From Photobacterium sp. TY1-4 (GTDB lineage: Bacteria > Pseudomonadota > Gammaproteobacteria > Enterobacterales > Vibrionaceae), in the NCBI RefSeq assembly GCF_025398175.1, contig NZ_CP099734.1, positions 496,001 to 560,000 on the forward strand: a stretch of 64,000 nucleotides of DNA, written 5' to 3'. A model generated the notes under the pieces. The model did not search any database. It was not told the origin of the DNA and saw only the letters and a list, made by a program, of their open reading frames with translations. A program made the position numbers and the translations under genes. Positions 28,886 through 41,906 of the stretch are shown here, one piece after another. Positions within the stretch are counted from its first letter, which is position 1, and every line of letters begins with the position of its first letter.

Positions 28886-30229
28886 ATGGCACGTTTTTTT
28901 AAGCCTCAGAAACGAAAATTAACCGACACCAAACACAAGGAAATGACCATTCGCCGACTCGATCACCTCGGGGCCGGGATTGGTCATCTCGACAAAAAGC
29001 CGGTATTTGTTGATGGGGCCTTACCGGATGAAACCGTGGTGGTGCAGCTGACGGAAGATAAAAAGCAGTATGCCCGTGCCAAAGTGATCAAGCGCCTGAA
29101 CGATAGCCCCGCACGGACTCAGCCGCAATGCCCGATCTACGAGCAGTGCGGCGGCTGTAATTTGCAGCACTTGTCCCATGCCGGCCAGGTGGCTGCCAAA
29201 CAGCAGGCACTGGGCGAGCTGATGGGTAAATTTGCCGCCACGGATCAAGGGCAGTCTGTTGAACAGGCGCCGCCCATCACCGGGGATGCCTGGCACTATC
29301 GCCGCCGAGCCCGGTTCAGCCTGCGCGCTGAGAGCGGGCCGTTGCAGTTTGGTTTTCGCCGCAAGCAGAGCAAAGCTATCGTGGACGTCAGCCATTGCCC
29401 GGTGCTGGCAGAATCGCTGAATGCATTGTTGCCGCCGTTGCGGAAATTGCTGGCGGGCCTGAAGGGCAAAAAGCATCTCGGGCATTTGGAGCTGGTGGAA
29501 GCCGACAATGGCCGGGTCGTGATGATCCGTCACCTGCAGCCGTTCAATGACGTCGATCAGGCGGCGCTGCTGGCTTTTGCAAAGCAGCATTCGGTGATCC
29601 TGTATCTGGCACCGACAGCTGACAGCCTGGAGCGCGTGACCGGCGAGGCGCCTTACTATGCGCTGAACGGACAGAAGCTCTATTTCACCCCGCGTGATTT
29701 CATCCAGGTCAACGCACCGGTCAATGCCAGGATGGTGCAGCAGGCGCTGGACTGGCTTGACGTCGGCCCACAGGATCGGGTGTTGGATTTATTCTGTGGT
29801 TTAGGTAACTTTAGTTTACCCTTAGCCAAACAGGTCCAGGCCGTCGTCGGCGTGGAAGGGGTGGACGAGATGGTCCGCCGCGCCACGGATAATGCGACGC
29901 AGGCGCAGTTGGCCAATACCGAATTTTACCAGGCCAACCTGGAAGCGGATGTCACCACCCAGCCCTGGGCGCAGGCACCGTTTACCAAGATTTTGCTGGA
30001 TCCGGCCCGGGCCGGTGCTGCGGGCGTGATGTCGCACGTGGTCAAGCTGGCTCCGGAGCGGGTGGTGTACGTCTCTTGCAACCCGGCCACCCTGGCCCGG
30101 GACAGTCAGGTGCTGTTGCAGCAGGGGTATCAGTTGGCACGTTTGGGAATGCTGGATATGTTCCCTCACACCGGACACTTAGAATCAATGGCGCTGTTTA
30201 TCCGGTCGGAGCAGGGCCGCAAAAAATAG
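28886..30229 (+). CDS. rlmD: 23S rRNA (uracil-1939-C5)-methyltransferase RlmD
   Basis: Fe-S-containing SAM methyltransferase acting on 23S rRNA U1939. From [12 protein letters not shown] it has 447 residues; an in-frame GTG at 28871 is an alternative start. The TRAM domain covers residues 15-75, and the Fe-S cysteines are in [15 protein letters not shown]. The SAM site is [14 protein letters not shown], and the catalytic cysteine region is [12 protein letters not shown] near residue 405. It diverges from barA and leads into relA after 33 bp, as in E. coli. Confidence 0.96.
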   Translation: MARFFKPQKRKLTDTKHKEMTIRRLDHLGAGIGHLDKKPVFVDGALPDETVVVQLTEDKKQYARAKVIKRLNDSPARTQPQCPIYEQCGGCNLQHLSHAGQVAAKQQALGELMGKFAATDQGQSVEQAPPITGDAWHYRRRARFSLRAESGPLQFGFRRKQSKAIVDVSHCPVLAESLNALLPPLRKLLAGLKGKKHLGHLELVEADNGRVVMIRHLQPFNDVDQAALLAFAKQHSVILYLAPTADSLERVTGEAPYYALNGQKLYFTPRDFIQVNAPVNARMVQQALDWLDVGPQDRVLDLFCGLGNFSLPLAKQVQAVVGVEGVDEMVRRATDNATQAQLANTEFYQANLEADVTTQPWAQAPFTKILLDPARAGAAGVMSHVVKLAPERVVYVSCNPATLARDSQVLLQQGYQLARLGMLDMFPHTGHLESMALFIRSEQGRKK

Positions 30230-30262
30230 TGTTGAATCACGATAGAACAACAGGATAGAGAG

Positions 30263-32482
30263 ATGGTCGCAGTTCGCGGTGCGCACTTAAAGGAAAATGA
30301 GACATTTGAGCTGGCTGCCTGGGTTGAGAGCCTGAAGCAGGACGCCAAAGTGGCGGAGCAGATCAAACAAACCTATCAACGTTGTATCGAGCTTACGAGC
30401 GAGGAAGCGTCGGCGCCGCAGTTGCTGTGGCGTGGTCGCGAAATGGTTGAAATTCTGGTGACCCTGAGTATGGATCGGGACACCCTGGTTTCGGCGTTGC
30501 TATTCCCGCTGGTGGAAGCGGGGATCTACAGCTACGAAGCCCTGAATGAAGATTACAGCAATACCATCTTGCAGATGGTATCCGGGGTTGAGCAGATGGC
30601 GGCGATCGGCCAGCTCAAATCCACCACTGAAGGGGCGTCGCAGTCAGCCCAGGTGGATAATATTCGCCGGATGTTGCTGTCGATGGTGGACGACTTCCGC
30701 TGCGTGGTCATCAAACTGGCCGAGCGGATCTGCAACCTGCGGGCGGTGAAAGATGAACCGGATGAAGTACGCCGGGCAGCAGCCAAAGAGTGTGCCAACA
30801 TCTACGCGCCGCTGGCCAACCGGTTGGGGATCGGTCAGCTCAAGTGGGAAATTGAAGACTACGCGTTCCGCTACAACCATCCTAATACCTACAAGCAAAT
30901 CGCCAAGCAGCTCTCCGAGCGCCGGATTGACCGCGAACACTACATCGAGCACTTTGTCGACGATCTCGACAGCGCGATGAAAGCGTCCAACATCAAGGCG
31001 GAAGTCCACGGCCGTCCGAAGCACATCTACAGCATCTGGCGCAAGATGCAGAAGAAGAACCTGGCATTTGACGAGCTGTTTGACGTTCGGGCGGTGCGGA
31101 TCATCGCTGATCAGCTGCAGGACTGTTACGCCGCGCTGGGGGTGGTGCACACCAAGTACCGTCATCTGCCGAAAGAATTTGATGACTATGTCGCCAACCC
31201 GAAACCGAACGGCTACCAGTCGATCCATACCGTGGTGCTGGGGCCGGAAGGCAAAACCATCGAGATCCAGATCCGGACCAAGCAGATGCACGAAGAGTCG
31301 GAGCTGGGGGTGGCGGCCCACTGGAAATACAAGGAAGGGGCGACCGGCGGCGCCAAGTCGGCCTACGACGAGAAAATCAACTGGCTGCGTAAACTGCTGG
31401 CCTGGCAGGAAGAGATGTCCGACTCCGGCGAGATGCTGGAAGAGCTGCGCAGTCAGGTGTTTGATGATCGCGTTTACGCCTTTACGCCGAAAGGGGATGT
31501 AGTTGACCTGCCGATGAATGCCACACCGCTTGATTTTGCTTACCACATTCACTCGGAAGTGGGGCACCGGTGTATCGGGGCTAAAGTTGAAGGGCGGATT
31601 GTGCCGTTTACCTATCACCTGCAAATGGGCGATCAGGTCGAGATCATCACCCAGAAGGAGCCGAATCCGTCGCGCGACTGGCTGAACCCGAACCTGGGCT
31701 TTGTGACTTCCAGCCGGGCCCGGGCCAAGGTGCATGCCTGGTTCCGTAAACAGGACCGCGACAAGAACATCGCCGCCGGGCGGGAAATCCTCGAGACCGA
31801 GCTGGCCAAAATCGGCGCCACCCTGAAAGATGCCGAAGCCTACGCGCTGAAGCGGTTCAATGTGCCGTCGCCGGTCGAGCTGTTTGCCGGGATCGGCAGC
31901 GGCGACCTGCGGATCAACCAGGTCGTCAACCACATTAATGCACTGGTGAACAAGCCGACGGCCGAGGAAGAAGATCAGCAGCTGCTGGAAAAACTCAGTG
32001 AAGCCGCGCCGAGAGCCACCAAGAAGCCGCAGCGGGATGCGGTGGTGGTCGAAGGGGTCGATAACTTGATGACCCACTTGGCGCGCTGTTGTCAGCCGAT
32101 CCCGGGCGATGATATCCAGGGCTTCGTCACCCAGGGCCGCGGTATTTCGGTGCACCGTCAGGACTGCGAGCAGTTGGAAGAGCTGCGCCATGTTGCGCCG
32201 GAGCGGATCATCGATACCGTCTGGGGCGGCGGCTTTGTCGGCAACTATATGCTGACGGTCCGGGTGACGGCCTCGGAGCGCAACGGCTTGCTCAAGGAGC
32301 TGACCAATACCTTTGCCAACGAGAAAGTGAAAGTGGCCGGGGTGAAGAGCCGGATCGATTTCAAAAAACAGATGTCGATTATGGACTTCGACCTGGAGCT
32401 GACCGACCTGGAAGTGTTGGGCCGGGTGCTCAAGCGGGTGGAGCAGGTCAAGGATGTTGCGGAAGCCAAACGGCTCCATTAA
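30263..32482 (+). CDS. relA: GTP pyrophosphokinase RelA
   Basis: Ribosome-associated synthetase that makes (p)ppGpp when uncharged tRNA occupies the A site. The N-terminal hydrolase-like domain lacks a clear HD motif, as expected of RelA compared with SpoT. The synthetase domain includes EVHGRPKHIYSIWRKMQKKN and FDVRAVRIIADQLQDCYAALG near residues 245-290. A TGS domain (VYAFTPKGDVVDLP) follows, then the conserved-cysteine domain (LARCCQPIPGDDI) and a C-terminal ACT domain. 739 residues, full length. mazG lies 82 bp downstream; the mazEF toxin genes seen there in E. coli are absent. Confidence 0.97.
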   Translation: MVAVRGAHLKENETFELAAWVESLKQDAKVAEQIKQTYQRCIELTSEEASAPQLLWRGREMVEILVTLSMDRDTLVSALLFPLVEAGIYSYEALNEDYSNTILQMVSGVEQMAAIGQLKSTTEGASQSAQVDNIRRMLLSMVDDFRCVVIKLAERICNLRAVKDEPDEVRRAAAKECANIYAPLANRLGIGQLKWEIEDYAFRYNHPNTYKQIAKQLSERRIDREHYIEHFVDDLDSAMKASNIKAEVHGRPKHIYSIWRKMQKKNLAFDELFDVRAVRIIADQLQDCYAALGVVHTKYRHLPKEFDDYVANPKPNGYQSIHTVVLGPEGKTIEIQIRTKQMHEESELGVAAHWKYKEGATGGAKSAYDEKINWLRKLLAWQEEMSDSGEMLEELRSQVFDDRVYAFTPKGDVVDLPMNATPLDFAYHIHSEVGHRCIGAKVEGRIVPFTYHLQMGDQVEIITQKEPNPSRDWLNPNLGFVTSSRARAKVHAWFRKQDRDKNIAAGREILETELAKIGATLKDAEAYALKRFNVPSPVELFAGIGSGDLRINQVVNHINALVNKPTAEEEDQQLLEKLSEAAPRATKKPQRDAVVVEGVDNLMTHLARCCQPIPGDDIQGFVTQGRGISVHRQDCEQLEELRHVAPERIIDTVWGGGFVGNYMLTVRVTASERNGLLKELTNTFANEKVKVAGVKSRIDFKKQMSIMDFDLELTDLEVLGRVLKRVEQVKDVAEAKRLH

Positions 32483-32504
32483 TGTCCTCCCATCACGGGA
32501 TTGG

Positions 32505-32531
32505 AACGGGTAGCCTGGCTGCCCGTTTTTG
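32505..32531 (+). terminator. Terminator-like hairpin between relA and mazG
   Basis: ACGGG and CCCGT, with inner GCC and GGC, pair and are followed by TTTTTG, about 22 bp after relA and 34 bp before mazG. It may limit read-through. Confidence 0.7.
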
Positions 32532-32564
32532 TATCGCCAGTAGATTGAAAAGGCAGTATTTGAC

Positions 32565-33368
32565 ATGAGTGACAACACACAGGCGCCGATTGAGCAGTTG
32601 CTTGAGATTATGGCGACATTGCGGGATCCCGAGACGGGATGTCCGTGGGATCTGAAGCAGGACTTTGCCTCCATCGTGCCGCACACGCTCGAAGAAGCGT
32701 ATGAGGTCGCTGATGCCATCAATCAGAAAAATTGGGATGAGGTGCGTGAAGAGCTGGGGGATTTGCTGTTTCAGGTGATCTTTTACAGCCAGCTCGGCAA
32801 AGAGCAGGGGCTGTTTGCGTTTGAAGATGTGGTTCGCGGCATTAATGACAAATTGATCCGCCGTCATCCCCATGTATTCGGAGGCACTGAATTTGCCAAC
32901 GAGGCGGAGATCCTCGCCAACTGGGAAGCTGAAAAAGCCAAAGAGCGGGCCGCGAAAGCGGCAGATGCCAGCCTGCTGGCGAATATCCCTCAAGCCCTGC
33001 CGGCGCTGATCCGGGCCGAGAAAATCCAGAAGCGCTGTGCTAAGCACGGTTTTGACTGGGACAGCCTGGGCCCGGTGGTGGAGAAAGTCCGCGAAGAACT
33101 GGACGAGGTGATGGATGAAGTCATCCAGGTGTCACCATCTCAGGACAGCATCGAGGATGAAATCGGCGATCTGCTGTTTGCTGTGGTTAACCTCAGCCGC
33201 CATCTGCAAGTGAAGCCGGAAACGGCACTGCAGCGTGCTAATCGAAAATTCGAGCGCCGGTTTCGCGAAGTTGAAAAAAGTGTGCTAGAACAAGGGAAGC
33301 GTGTTGAAGACTGCTCGCTCGAGATGCTTGATCAGGAATGGCATCGCGTCAAACAGCGCGAGCGTTAA
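32565..33368 (+). CDS. mazG: Nucleoside triphosphate pyrophosphohydrolase MazG
   Basis: Hydrolyses NTPs and dNTPs to monophosphates; in E. coli it also lowers ppGpp under starvation. It has two MazG domains: LRDPETGCPWDLKQDFASIVPHTLEEAYEVADAI with EELGDLLFQVIFYSQ at residues 15-70, and REELDEVMDEVIQ with EDEIGDLLFAVVNLSRH in the C-terminal half. Both EExxE-type metal sites look intact. 267 residues. Confidence 0.96.
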   Translation: MSDNTQAPIEQLLEIMATLRDPETGCPWDLKQDFASIVPHTLEEAYEVADAINQKNWDEVREELGDLLFQVIFYSQLGKEQGLFAFEDVVRGINDKLIRRHPHVFGGTEFANEAEILANWEAEKAKERAAKAADASLLANIPQALPALIRAEKIQKRCAKHGFDWDSLGPVVEKVREELDEVMDEVIQVSPSQDSIEDEIGDLLFAVVNLSRHLQVKPETALQRANRKFERRFREVEKSVLEQGKRVEDCSLEMLDQEWHRVKQRER

Positions 33369-33474
33369 CCGCCTTGCTTAGCCGTTGAACGGTATGGGGT
33401 CCCTGATGTCTGTACCCGCGGGGATCTTTGATTTGAGACAAAAAAAAACTGCCAATGCTGTGATAGTTTTCACG

Positions 33475-33503
33475 TTGTGGCGATAAAGTGTGTCTGGTAT
33501 ACT
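33475..33503 (+). promoter_or_regulatory. Candidate sigma-70 promoter of pyrG
   Basis: TTGTGG, a 17-nt spacer and TATACT preceded by TGG (extended -10) lie 55 bp before the pyrG start, in an A+T-rich stretch. Confidence 0.6.
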
Positions 33504-33554
33504 AATTTCCCGTCCAGATACTTTTTATATCCTCTATACCAATCTTCCAGGTAA

Positions 33555-35198
<1,644 letters not shown>

Positions 35199-35208
35199 GG
35201 ATTACGGA

Positions 35209-35243
35209 TAGCTGTGGCAAAAAGTGCTACAGCTATTTTTTTA
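35209..35243 (+). terminator. Terminator-like hairpin between pyrG and eno
   Basis: TAGCTGT and ACAGCTA, extended by GC pairs, form a stem followed by TTTTTTT. It ends about 35 bp before eno, so eno presumably relies on partial read-through or its own promoter. Confidence 0.8.
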
Positions 35244-35251
35244 GCTTTTAA

Positions 35252-36580
<1,329 letters not shown>

Positions 36581-36624
36581 TTCATACGTTGAATCCCGGA
36601 TGGCTTTCGGTCATCCGCAATGAG

Positions 36625-36653
36625 AAAACCGCCTGTATCAGGCGGTTTTTTTT
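36625..36653 (+). terminator. Intrinsic terminator of eno
   Basis: AAAACCGCCTG and CAGGCGGTTTT pair around TAT and end in eight T. Confidence 0.92.
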
Positions 36654-36874
36654 CGTCTGAAGCCCGGCCTGCCGAGATGAATGACTTGTGGCTCAATCTG
36701 TTATCCGCCGGTGTGTCCGCTCTGTTCTGAGCGGTTTGACGGTAACTGGCCCTAGTCACACTCAGCGCTTTATGGGATTATTAGGACTATTTTTTAAATG
36801 ACCCTGCTGATTGATGACAATGATCACTGTGGGGGTCCCCGAAAGTGCAAAACACGAATGAGCATGGGAGCCGT

Positions 36875-37147
36875 ATGCGTTTATTCATTGTCGCGCTACT
36901 GATGACACTGGCATGGTTGCAGTACGATTTCTGGCTGGGGAAAAACGGCATGGGCGATTATCTGGCAGCCAAAGATAATGTGGCGTTGCAACAACAGGCC
37001 AATGCTGAGCTGGCGCAGCGTAACCAGCAGATGTACGCCGAAATCCACGATTTGCACCGCGGCCAGGAAGCGGTGGAAGAGCGGGCACGAAATGGCCTGG
37101 GCATGATCAAGCCGGGCGAAACCTTCTTTCGGATCGTCGGCGAATAG
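36875..37147 (+). CDS. ftsB: Cell division protein FtsB
   Basis: Bitopic inner-membrane protein that forms the FtsQLB complex and signals septal wall synthesis. The chosen start [25 protein letters not shown] follows GGGAG and gives 90 residues; ten extra upstream codons are open but lack family match. One membrane segment (residues 3-20) is followed by a coiled coil ([22 protein letters not shown]) and the [20 protein letters not shown] motif. It precedes ispD by about 80 bp, as in E. coli. Confidence 0.95.
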   Translation: MRLFIVALLMTLAWLQYDFWLGKNGMGDYLAAKDNVALQQQANAELAQRNQQMYAEIHDLHRGQEAVEERARNGLGMIKPGETFFRIVGE

Positions 37148-37228
37148 CCGTCGCGTCCGGGCTGGTGGATACAGCAGCGCCGCAGGATGAACCCTTGAAG
37201 TAATCAGCGAAAAGCGATACCTGAATTC

Positions 37229-37927
37229 ATGACTGAACAAATCACCGCTGTCGTACCTGCGGCCGGGATCGGCAGCCGCATGGCGGCGGACCGTCCGAAG
37301 CAATACCTGCACATTGCAGGCAAAACAATTTTAGAACATACCCTGGACCGCCTGTTAAGCCATGCGGCGATTCGCCGTGTGATTGTGGCAATCAGTCCGG
37401 CGGACCCTTATTTTCACACCTTGCCGCTGGCGGATGATCCGCGTATCACGGTGGTGGACGGCGGTGCCGAGCGAGCCGATTCGGTGTTCGCCGGGCTGGC
37501 GGCCATTGAAGATGAGGCCAGCTGGGTTTTGGTACATGATGCGGCCCGGCCGTGCGTGCGCCGGACCGATCTGGACAAACTCATCACCTCGGCCCATGGC
37601 AGCGACTGTGGGGCGATCCTGGCAGCGCCGGTACGCGATACCATGAAGCGAGGCAATGGCCGTCAGGGCATTGCGGAAACCGTATGCCGGGATGATCTCT
37701 GGCATGCGCTGACACCGCAGATGTTCCGGGTGAAACAATTGCGCGATTCACTCCAGTACGCGCTGTCGCAAGGCGCGGTGATCACTGATGAGGCCTCGGC
37801 ACTCGAGTTTTGCGGTTTACAACCCCGGTTGGTTCCGGGGCGGTTGGATAACCTCAAGGTCACTCAGCCGGAGGATCTGGCCCTGGCTGAATTTTATTTA
37901 CAACAATTGATGAAGGACGAGCCATGA
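37229..37927 (+). CDS. ispD: 2-C-methyl-D-erythritol 4-phosphate cytidylyltransferase
   Basis: Third step of the MEP isoprenoid pathway. [20 protein letters not shown] is the CTP-binding loop at residues 8-27; [12 protein letters not shown] and the [11 protein letters not shown] segment are also typical. 232 residues. Its stop overlaps ispF by ATGA, so two pathway enzymes are translationally coupled. Confidence 0.97.
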   Translation: MTEQITAVVPAAGIGSRMAADRPKQYLHIAGKTILEHTLDRLLSHAAIRRVIVAISPADPYFHTLPLADDPRITVVDGGAERADSVFAGLAAIEDEASWVLVHDAARPCVRRTDLDKLITSAHGSDCGAILAAPVRDTMKRGNGRQGIAETVCRDDLWHALTPQMFRVKQLRDSLQYALSQGAVITDEASALEFCGLQPRLVPGRLDNLKVTQPEDLALAEFYLQQLMKDEP

Positions 37928-38400
37928 TTCGCATTGGACACGGTTTTGATGTACACAAGTTTGGTGGTGAAGGGCCGGTCATTATTGGTGGCGTGGCGAT
38001 TCCGTACGAGCAGGGGCTGATCGCTCACTCGGATGGGGATGTCGCCCTGCACGCCGTGTGTGATGCATTGCTCGGCGCGATTGGCGCCGGGGATATTGGC
38101 CGTCATTTTCCGGATACCGATGCCGAATGGGCCGGTGCCGACAGTCGTTTCTTACTGCGCGATGTCTATAGTAAAGTGAAGGCTCGGGGGTATCGTCTGG
38201 GGAATCTGGATGTGACGATTATTGCCCAGGCGCCGAAAATGGCCCCTTACATTGAGGCCATGTGCCAGGCGATTGCGGCGGATCTGGAAACGGACATCGG
38301 TAATATCAATGTCAAAGCGACCACCTCGGAGCGATTGGGATTCACCGGTCGCAAAGAAGGGATTGCTTGTGAAGCGGTCGTTCTGATCCATCAACAATAA
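37924..38400 (+). CDS. ispF: 2-C-methyl-D-erythritol 2,4-cyclodiphosphate synthase
   Basis: Fifth step of the MEP pathway, forming the cyclodiphosphate with release of CMP. The zinc and metal residues are in [13 protein letters not shown] (Asp and His near residues 8-10) and [19 protein letters not shown] (near 42). The C-terminal [22 protein letters not shown] is conserved. 158 residues. Confidence 0.97.
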   Translation: MIRIGHGFDVHKFGGEGPVIIGGVAIPYEQGLIAHSDGDVALHAVCDALLGAIGAGDIGRHFPDTDAEWAGADSRFLLRDVYSKVKARGYRLGNLDVTIIAQAPKMAPYIEAMCQAIAADLETDIGNINVKATTSERLGFTGRKEGIACEAVVLIHQQ

Positions 38401-38440
38401 TGATAATGAATAGCAGCTGGCTGTGAAGGTCAGCTGGATT

Positions 38441-38458
38441 GCAGCAGTGTGCTGCTGC
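38441..38458 (+). other. Short hairpin in the truD leader
   Basis: GCAGCAG, a TGTG loop and CTGCTGC form a perfect 7-bp stem 17 bp before the truD start, without a T run. It may influence translation of truD. Confidence 0.4.
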
Positions 38459-38475
38459 CTCTAAATGGTGTTTGT

Positions 38476-39540
38476 ATGTCTAGTATTATGGACGGCTTTA
38501 GCTGGTTGTATGGGAAGCCTGCCTGTCAGGGGCGCTTGAAGGTTCAGCCTGAGGATTTCGTGGTGAATGAAATTCTGGGGTATACGTTTGCCGGAACCGG
38601 TGAGCATTTTATGGTGAAAATCCGCAAGACCGGGGAAAACACCAAGTACGTCGTAAATGAACTGGCCAAAGCGTGCGGCGTGAAATCCCGCGATGTCAGC
38701 TGGGCCGGACTGAAAGATCGTCATGCCGTGACCGAGCAGTGGCTCAGCGTTCACCTGCCGGGCAAGCCGGATCCGGATTTGTCAGCATTCGAAGCCACCC
38801 ATCCGGGGGTCGAAATCCTGGAAACGGCGCGTCACGATAAAAAATTGCGCCCGGGCGATCTGCAAGGCAACTGGTTTGAATTGCGCCTGACTGAGCTGGA
38901 TCAGCCGCAGGAAGTGATCGCCCGCCTCGAGCAGGTTGCCGCCCGGGGCGTGCCGAACTATTTTGGGGAGCAGCGTTTCGGCCATCACGGTAACAACGTG
39001 GTGAAAGCGCGGAGCTGGGGCAACGATGAATTCCGCGTTCGCGACAAGAGCAAGCGCAGCTTTTATCTGTCCGCGGCACGCTCCTGGCTGTTTAATCAGG
39101 CGCTCTCAGCCCGGATCGCCCAAGGTCAGGTACACACGCTCCTGGCCGGCGATTATCTGCAGGCTGCGGCTGGTGGACAGGATCAGGTGATTGACGCTGT
39201 CAGTGCCGACGTTCAGGCGCAGGTGGATCGGGGTGAGCTGGCCATTACCGCGCCGATGATGGGGGACAATGTCCTGCCGACCACAGCGGAAGCCGAAGCA
39301 TTTGAAATGGCCGTGGTGGAGCAGGAGCCGCTGCTGCTGAAGCTGATCCGCGATAACCGGATGCGCCATGAGCGTCGCCCGTTGTTGCTGCAACCTCAGC
39401 AAATGGCGTGGCAGCAACAAGGGGATACGATCACCGTATCTTTTGCCCTGCCGGCCGGCTGCTTTGCTACTGCAGTGGTCAGAGAATTAATGATTGAACG
39501 TGAGCGAGAGGATGGCAGCCATGCGCATTTTGATCAGTAA
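38476..39540 (+). CDS. truD: tRNA pseudouridine(13) synthase TruD
   Basis: Makes pseudouridine 13 in tRNA-Glu. From [19 protein letters not shown] it has 354 residues; a second ATG 12 bases later is also possible. The catalytic aspartate is Asp81 in [30 protein letters not shown] and the TRUD insertion domain (about residues 155-300) follow. Its 3' end overlaps surE by 20 bp, so truD-surE-pcm-nlpD form one packed unit. Confidence 0.96.
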   Translation: MSSIMDGFSWLYGKPACQGRLKVQPEDFVVNEILGYTFAGTGEHFMVKIRKTGENTKYVVNELAKACGVKSRDVSWAGLKDRHAVTEQWLSVHLPGKPDPDLSAFEATHPGVEILETARHDKKLRPGDLQGNWFELRLTELDQPQEVIARLEQVAARGVPNYFGEQRFGHHGNNVVKARSWGNDEFRVRDKSKRSFYLSAARSWLFNQALSARIAQGQVHTLLAGDYLQAAAGGQDQVIDAVSADVQAQVDRGELAITAPMMGDNVLPTTAEAEAFEMAVVEQEPLLLKLIRDNRMRHERRPLLLQPQQMAWQQQGDTITVSFALPAGCFATAVVRELMIEREREDGSHAHFDQ

Positions 39541-40270
39541 TGACGATGGTATTTTTGCAGAAGGGATCAACACCCTGGCAACCGCATTAGAAGCATTCGG
39601 GGAAGTCACGGTGGTGGCACCGGATCGCAACCGCTCCGGCGCGTCAAACTCGCTGACCTTGGAAACGCCGCTGCGGATCCGAGAAGAAGGCACGCGGCGG
39701 GTTTCTGTCGAAGGCACGCCGACCGACTGTGTCCACTTCGCCTTAAATGAGTGGCTGGACTACCGTCCCGATCTGGTGGTCGCCGGGATCAACCACGGTG
39801 CCAACCTGGGCGATGACGTGCTGTATTCCGGAACGGTGGCAGCGGCAACGGAAGGGCACTTCCTCGGGGTGCCGGCGATTGCTGTCTCGCTGGTGGGCTC
39901 GCGTTATTTCGCCACGGCTGCGCATGTGGTGAAAGATATTGTGGCTAAGCTGGCTGAGCAGCCGTTGCCGTCCAATAAAATCCTCAATATCAATGTGCCG
40001 GATGTGCCGCTGTCGCAACTGGGCGAGTGGCAAATCACCCGGCTTGGCGCACGCCACCGGGCTGAGAAAATGATTAAAGAGACGGATCCACGCGGCAAAG
40101 CTATTTACTGGCTGGGACCGCCGGGGGCCTGCCAGGATGCCGGTCCGGGCACCGACTTTTATGCCATCGAGCACAATCAGGTGTCGATCACGCCGCTGCA
40201 GGTGGATTTGACGGCCCATGATGCGCTTGCGGGTATGCAGCAATGGCTTGAGCAAGGGGAGAGCAAGTAA
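39521..40270 (+). CDS. surE: 5'/3'-nucleotidase SurE
   Basis: Metal-dependent phosphatase acting on nucleoside monophosphates and short polyphosphate, linked to stationary-phase survival. [19 protein letters not shown] carries the metal-binding Asp8-Asp9, and Asn at about 96 is in [22 protein letters not shown]. The start at 39521 was preferred over upstream in-frame codons because SurE begins at this methionine. 249 residues. Confidence 0.96.
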   Translation: MRILISNDDGIFAEGINTLATALEAFGEVTVVAPDRNRSGASNSLTLETPLRIREEGTRRVSVEGTPTDCVHFALNEWLDYRPDLVVAGINHGANLGDDVLYSGTVAAATEGHFLGVPAIAVSLVGSRYFATAAHVVKDIVAKLAEQPLPSNKILNINVPDVPLSQLGEWQITRLGARHRAEKMIKETDPRGKAIYWLGPPGACQDAGPGTDFYAIEHNQVSITPLQVDLTAHDALAGMQQWLEQGESK

Positions 40271-40272
40271 GG

Positions 40273-40902
40273 ATGCGCTATGTGGAAGAGCGGCATAGTC
40301 TGCTGACATTTTTGCATCAGTTGGGGATCCGTGACGAGCGGGTCCTCAAGGCGATGGATGCGGTTCCCCGCGAACGGTTCATCGATGAAGCGCTATCGCA
40401 TAAAGCGTATGAAAACAATGCCCTGCCGATTGGCAATGGACAGACGATCTCGCAGCCTTATATCGTTGCCAAAATGACCGAGCTGCTGGCTCTGAAGCCG
40501 GATTCCCGGGTGCTGGAAATCGGTACCGGCTCGGGTTATCAAACCGCGGTTCTGGCGCACCTGGTGGAGCATGTGTATTCGGTGGAGCGGATCAAGGCCC
40601 TGCAATGGCAGGCCAAGCGTCGCTTCAAGCAACTGGATCTGCATAATATCTCGACCAAGCACAGTGACGGCTGGCAAGGGTGGCCGAGTAAGGGGCCGTT
40701 TGATGCCATTATCGTGACGGCGGCTGCCGAGCGTATTCCGCTGGGGCTATTGTCCCAGTTGGCAGAAGGGGGACGGCTGATCATTCCGGTCGGTGAGGCG
40801 TCTCAGGTCCTTAAGCAGATTGTGCGTCAGGGCGATGAGTTCAGCTACCTCGATGTCGAAGCCGTCCGCTTCGTGCCGTTAATTGCCGGAGAGTTGGCAT
40901 AG
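40273..40902 (+). CDS. pcm: Protein-L-isoaspartate O-methyltransferase
   Basis: Repairs isoaspartyl residues in aged proteins using [39 protein letters not shown] is the family's substrate region. The SAM-binding motif I is [18 protein letters not shown] (about residues 80-97), and [14 protein letters not shown] is the post-motif. 209 residues. It begins 2 bp after surE; the two are linked in many bacteria. Confidence 0.97.
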   Translation: MRYVEERHSLLTFLHQLGIRDERVLKAMDAVPRERFIDEALSHKAYENNALPIGNGQTISQPYIVAKMTELLALKPDSRVLEIGTGSGYQTAVLAHLVEHVYSVERIKALQWQAKRRFKQLDLHNISTKHSDGWQGWPSKGPFDAIIVTAAAERIPLGLLSQLAEGGRLIIPVGEASQVLKQIVRQGDEFSYLDVEAVRFVPLIAGELA

Positions 40903-40908
40903 CGAACG

Positions 40909-41850
40909 ATGAAGGTGGCGGTGAACTCTGTAGCTTGGCAAAAAACAACGGTAGCAGCCCTGGTGTTGCTGCTGTCGGCCTGTAGCAACCATTCACCGGC
41001 ACCGGTGACCAGCATCGGAAAAGATTATGCAAGCCTGGAACGCGGCAGTTTCCGTGGTAGTTATTACGAGGTGAAAAAGGGCGATACCCTGTACTTTATC
41101 TCTTACATCACCGGCCGTGATGTGGCAGAGATTATTGCCAACAACAAACTGACCCCGCCCTACACCATCTACCCGGGGCAATCCCTAGAGCTGTGGAAGC
41201 CAAAGTATGTCGCCCCTGCCTTTGGCAAGCCCGGTACCGTACCGGCTGTAAAAATCCCAGAAAAAACAGTCAGTACCCCAGTCAAGCCCACAGTGAAACC
41301 AGCCCCGCCCCCAGCTGTTAAGCCGACGCCGGTTCCGCCTGTGGCAAAAAATGAGCCAAAACAGGCCAAGACAGCACAAAAAACGAGCAATAAAGATGTT
41401 GATCAGGCTCGCACAAAAGAGTACTCTCAAAATTCCAAAAGTAACAAAGTTGTTACAAAAAAGGGACCGGTAAGTAACAAGGTGACCAGTTGGTCATGGC
41501 CGACTCGAGGGCGTGTGGTTGGGAAGTTCTCCAATACTGAAAACGGCAATAAGGGAATTGATATTGCCGGTCAGCGGGGACAAACCGTGAAAGCCTCGGC
41601 CGCAGGGGTCGTCGTCTATGCGGGAAATGCACTGCGTGGTTACGGCAACCTGGTGATCATTAAGCACAACGATGACTATCTCAGTGCTTATGCTCACAAC
41701 GACACCATACTGGTCAAGGAGCAGCAGACGGTCCACGCCGGACAGAAAATTGCTGCCATGGGCAGCAGTGGCACCAACAGTGTCCGTCTGCATTTTGAGA
41801 TCCGTTACAAAGGTAAGTCCGTGAACCCGTTGCGGTACCTACCCAAGTAG
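40909..41850 (+). CDS. nlpD: Murein hydrolase activator NlpD
   Basis: Outer-membrane lipoprotein that activates the amidase AmiC at the septum. The lipobox is LLSAC with Cys at about residue 25. A LysM domain reads YEVKKGDTLYFISYITGRDVAEIIANN (residues 45-90). A Pro/Lys/Val-rich linker leads to the C-terminal M23-type domain. That domain is degenerate (KGIDIAG and RLHFEIR where active enzymes have zinc histidines), as in E. coli NlpD. 313 residues. In enterics the main rpoS promoter lies inside this gene; that is likely here but not shown. Confidence 0.95.
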   Translation: MKVAVNSVAWQKTTVAALVLLLSACSNHSPAPVTSIGKDYASLERGSFRGSYYEVKKGDTLYFISYITGRDVAEIIANNKLTPPYTIYPGQSLELWKPKYVAPAFGKPGTVPAVKIPEKTVSTPVKPTVKPAPPPAVKPTPVPPVAKNEPKQAKTAQKTSNKDVDQARTKEYSQNSKSNKVVTKKGPVSNKVTSWSWPTRGRVVGKFSNTENGNKGIDIAGQRGQTVKASAAGVVVYAGNALRGYGNLVIIKHNDDYLSAYAHNDTILVKEQQTVHAGQKIAAMGSSGTNSVRLHFEIRYKGKSVNPLRYLPK

Positions 41851-41906
41851 ACAACATGGCACCGTAACTTTGCTATGTTTTGCTAACTCGCCATCTGGGA
41901 GGCGCT

